NCBI RefSeq assembly: GCF_002197645.1 | Contig: NZ_CP021874.1 | Coordinates: 1,612,001 to 1,676,000, forward strand | Direction of reading: 5' to 3' | Source: Enterococcus wangshanyuanii | Lineage (GTDB): Bacteria; Bacillota; Bacilli; Lactobacillales; Enterococcaceae | DNA: 64,000 nt | Shown: piece by piece, positions 62,449 to 64,000 of the stretch | Layout of the letters: the number at the start of each line of letters is the position of its first letter | Numbering within the stretch: position 1 is the stretch's first letter | Made by a program: the position numbers and the translations under genes | The notes under the pieces: generated by a model | Database searches by the model: none | Told to the model about the DNA's origin: nothing | The model's input: the letters and a program-made list of their open reading frames with translations, nothing else

Positions 62449-62461
62449 CTCTTTCCTCCTT

Positions 62462-64000
62462 CTAAAATGCTAAGTTGATTGCAGCATCTTGTCCCATTGC
62501 TTCAGAAATATCTGAAACAAAGGCTTTAAACTGCTGGTTGCCAAAATTGATATTGAATGTTGCAGGTTGTTTTTCTTTTTGCTGTGTTTGTGTGCTGCTG
62601 GAATGAACGGATAATTGTTGAACCGTGTCGACTTGTTGATCTAAGCTGTCTAAACTTGGCAATATCACTTTAGATGCTAAATCGTCCATCGGCTGATCGA
62701 TCACATGCGCATTTCGTTCGATTCCGATAGCAAGACCAGCTGGGAGCATGGCTCCGATTTCATCACGCATCCAGCGGGAAGGTGAGTGGATGTTGAAAAT
62801 AGATTTAAATGTATCACCAATACTTTTACCAATTTTTTTAACTGCCTCTAATGCCGCTTTGGCCATACCACCAATCCCATCAATTAAGCCTTGAATTAAA
62901 TTTCCACCTGCATCTCTTAAATCTGGTATAGCTTTTACAAATGTTTCAAGAAGCTTCAGCATGATTTGAGCCCCTGCAGTAATGATTTTCGGGATACTTT
63001 TACCAATTCCTTGCACAAGTGCTAATATTAGACCAACAGCTGCTGATAGAATTTGAGGTAGATTTGCAAGTAGTCCTTCACAAAGCTTTCCAACAATTTC
63101 AACTGCTGCATCTAATAATTTCGGTAAATTTTCTGAGAGAGTTCGTACTAGGGTAGTCATTGCCTCTAAAGCAACTGGAATCAACTGAGGTAAAACTGAG
63201 GCAATTCCTTCTGCCAATTTCACAAGAATTTCAATTCCCTTATCGATAATTTTCGGAAGACTAGTCGTAATCTCACCAGTCAACGTATCAATAATCGATG
63301 TAATTGTATCGATCAGTTTAGCGGGATCTTGAAATAGACCATCGACAAGTGCCGATAGCAGCTCTAAGCCCATCAGAAGTAATTGAGGTGCAGCAGTTAA
63401 TAAACTTGTCGCTAACGTTTCTATAATCAAAAGTGCTGAATTAATTAATGAAGGTAAATTAGCAATTACACCGTCAATCAACGTTTGTAATAGCGCCATC
63501 CCGCTTTCAATAATCACTGGTAAATTTATCGAAATTGCTTCAGCTAAACCAGCAACTAGTTGTGTTCCAGAAGTAATTAGATCAGGAAGCTTATCAATGA
63601 TTCCTTGAACAAAACCTGTGATAACTTCCGGACCTTTAGTTATTGCGGTTTGAATCATGTTGCCAAGTTGACCATCCATTTGAGTATCCAATAATCCAAA
63701 CCCAGCCAAAGCAACACCTATAATTGCAGTTGGCGCAATGGCTTTCATCGCAATCCCCATAACTGAAACTAAGCCTTGAACCATCCCACCTAGTGCAGTG
63801 GTTCCAACTTTCATAGGAATTTGAACAGTTTTTGCTAAATTGGTCCCTACTGTACTAAACTTTGCAAATTTTTGTTTTATATCATTTAACCCAAAATCTA
63901 AAGTTGATCTAAGCGATGCAGTCGGGTCCATTTCTCCAGTAGCAAAAGGATCTGTTAATTGAGGGGGGACTATTTTAGTCAATACAGATAGTCCAGTATT
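62462..64000 (-). CDS. Phage tape measure protein, C-terminal part (runs off the window)
   Basis: At least 512 residues are visible and the frame is open at the window edge, so the N terminus is missing; the TTG at 63982 is not the true start. From residue ~110 to 400 there are about nine imperfect amphipathic repeats of 30-35 residues with LP-LI--G and L---L--GI patterns. Near the end is the tape-measure signature FKSIFNIHSPSRWMRDEIGAMLPAGLAIGI. It sets tail length and takes part in DNA entry. Confidence 0.85.
   Translation of the reverse strand, partial: NTGLSVLTKIVPPQLTDPFATGEMDPTASLRSTLDFGLNDIKQKFAKFSTVGTNLAKTVQIPMKVGTTALGGMVQGLVSVMGIAMKAIAPTAIIGVALAGFGLLDTQMDGQLGNMIQTAITKGPEVITGFVQGIIDKLPDLITSGTQLVAGLAEAISINLPVIIESGMALLQTLIDGVIANLPSLINSALLIIETLATSLLTAAPQLLLMGLELLSALVDGLFQDPAKLIDTITSIIDTLTGEITTSLPKIIDKGIEILVKLAEGIASVLPQLIPVALEAMTTLVRTLSENLPKLLDAAVEIVGKLCEGLLANLPQILSAAVGLILALVQGIGKSIPKIITAGAQIMLKLLETFVKAIPDLRDAGGNLIQGLIDGIGGMAKAALEAVKKIGKSIGDTFKSIFNIHSPSRWMRDEIGAMLPAGLAIGIERNAHVIDQPMDDLASKVILPSLDSLDQQVDTVQQLSVHSSSTQTQQKEKQPATFNINFGNQQFKAFVSDISEAMGQDAAINLAF

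Larger units (their letters stand above)
56862..64000. mobile_element. Prophage, tail-end portion next to tRNA-Arg
   Basis: From just after the tRNA 3' end to the window edge all genes are phage tail genes on the minus strand, in the usual siphophage order (tape measure, Dit, tail lysin, BppU-like, receptor-binding-type proteins) read from right to left. Head, lysis, integrase and lysogeny genes must lie outside the window; no holin or amidase gene lies between the tail genes and the tRNA. The second att copy should be beyond 64,000. Confidence 0.85.

Overview
The window is a low-GC Gram-positive chromosome segment, most likely from an Enterococcus close to but not identical with E. faecalis. 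The grounds are the enterococcal/Bacillus-type dcw cluster running on into sepF-ylmG-ylmH-divIVA-ileS, the rplU-prp-rpmA block with an N-terminally extended L27, a mevalonate-type layout (no dxs beside ispA), and strong Shine-Dalgarno sequences throughout. The genus call is inference from gene content; a complete-looking histidine operon points to one of the histidine-synthesising enterococci rather than E. faecalis itself.

Left part (1-17,000): a truncated sigma-54-type activator, a DEAD-box-like helicase with a DEVD motif, an oxidoreductase, sfsA, and then the histidine operon hisZ-G-D-B-H-A-F-I-E on the minus strand (5,151-11,563). A T-box riboswitch with a CAC (His) specifier controls it. 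hisC and a histidinol-phosphatase are not in the operon. To its right lie a MerR regulator with a classic 19-bp-spacer promoter, a lipoprotein, TraX, small metabolic or unknown proteins and an AraC regulator.

Middle part (17,000-41,000): a DtxR/MntR-like regulator, zwf and a GH25 lysozyme with five 81-residue repeats form a plus-strand unit. Then, on the minus strand, comes the whole division and wall cluster, read in transcription order as DUF3397 gene, mraZ, rsmH, ftsL, pbp2x, mraY, murD, murG, divIB, ftsA, ftsZ, ylmE, sepF, ylmG, ylmH, divIVA and ileS. Two sets of intergenic tandem repeats interrupt it: five 119-bp units between mraY and murD, each a near-complete palindrome, and five 79-bp units in the ileS leader downstream of its T-box. 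divIB and ylmG appear to use non-canonical start codons.

Right part (41,000-56,900): a CorA-type transporter, a DUF4044 micro-protein, then recN-argR-tlyA-ispA-xseB-xseA-folD-nusB-yqhY-pepP on the minus strand (efp is absent where B. subtilis has it), a metallophosphoesterase, a 49-residue unrecognised ORF, small membrane proteins, rpmA-prp-rplU with its L21 leader, and a plus-strand tRNA-Arg(TCT).

From the 3' end of this tRNA to the window edge is the late end of a prophage (tape measure, Dit, tail lysin with two hydrolase domains, BppU-like baseplate protein, three small receptor-binding-type proteins). In that cassette the ribosome binding site of each gene is written inside the last codons of the previous one, so three proteins share a C-terminal KVGSV.
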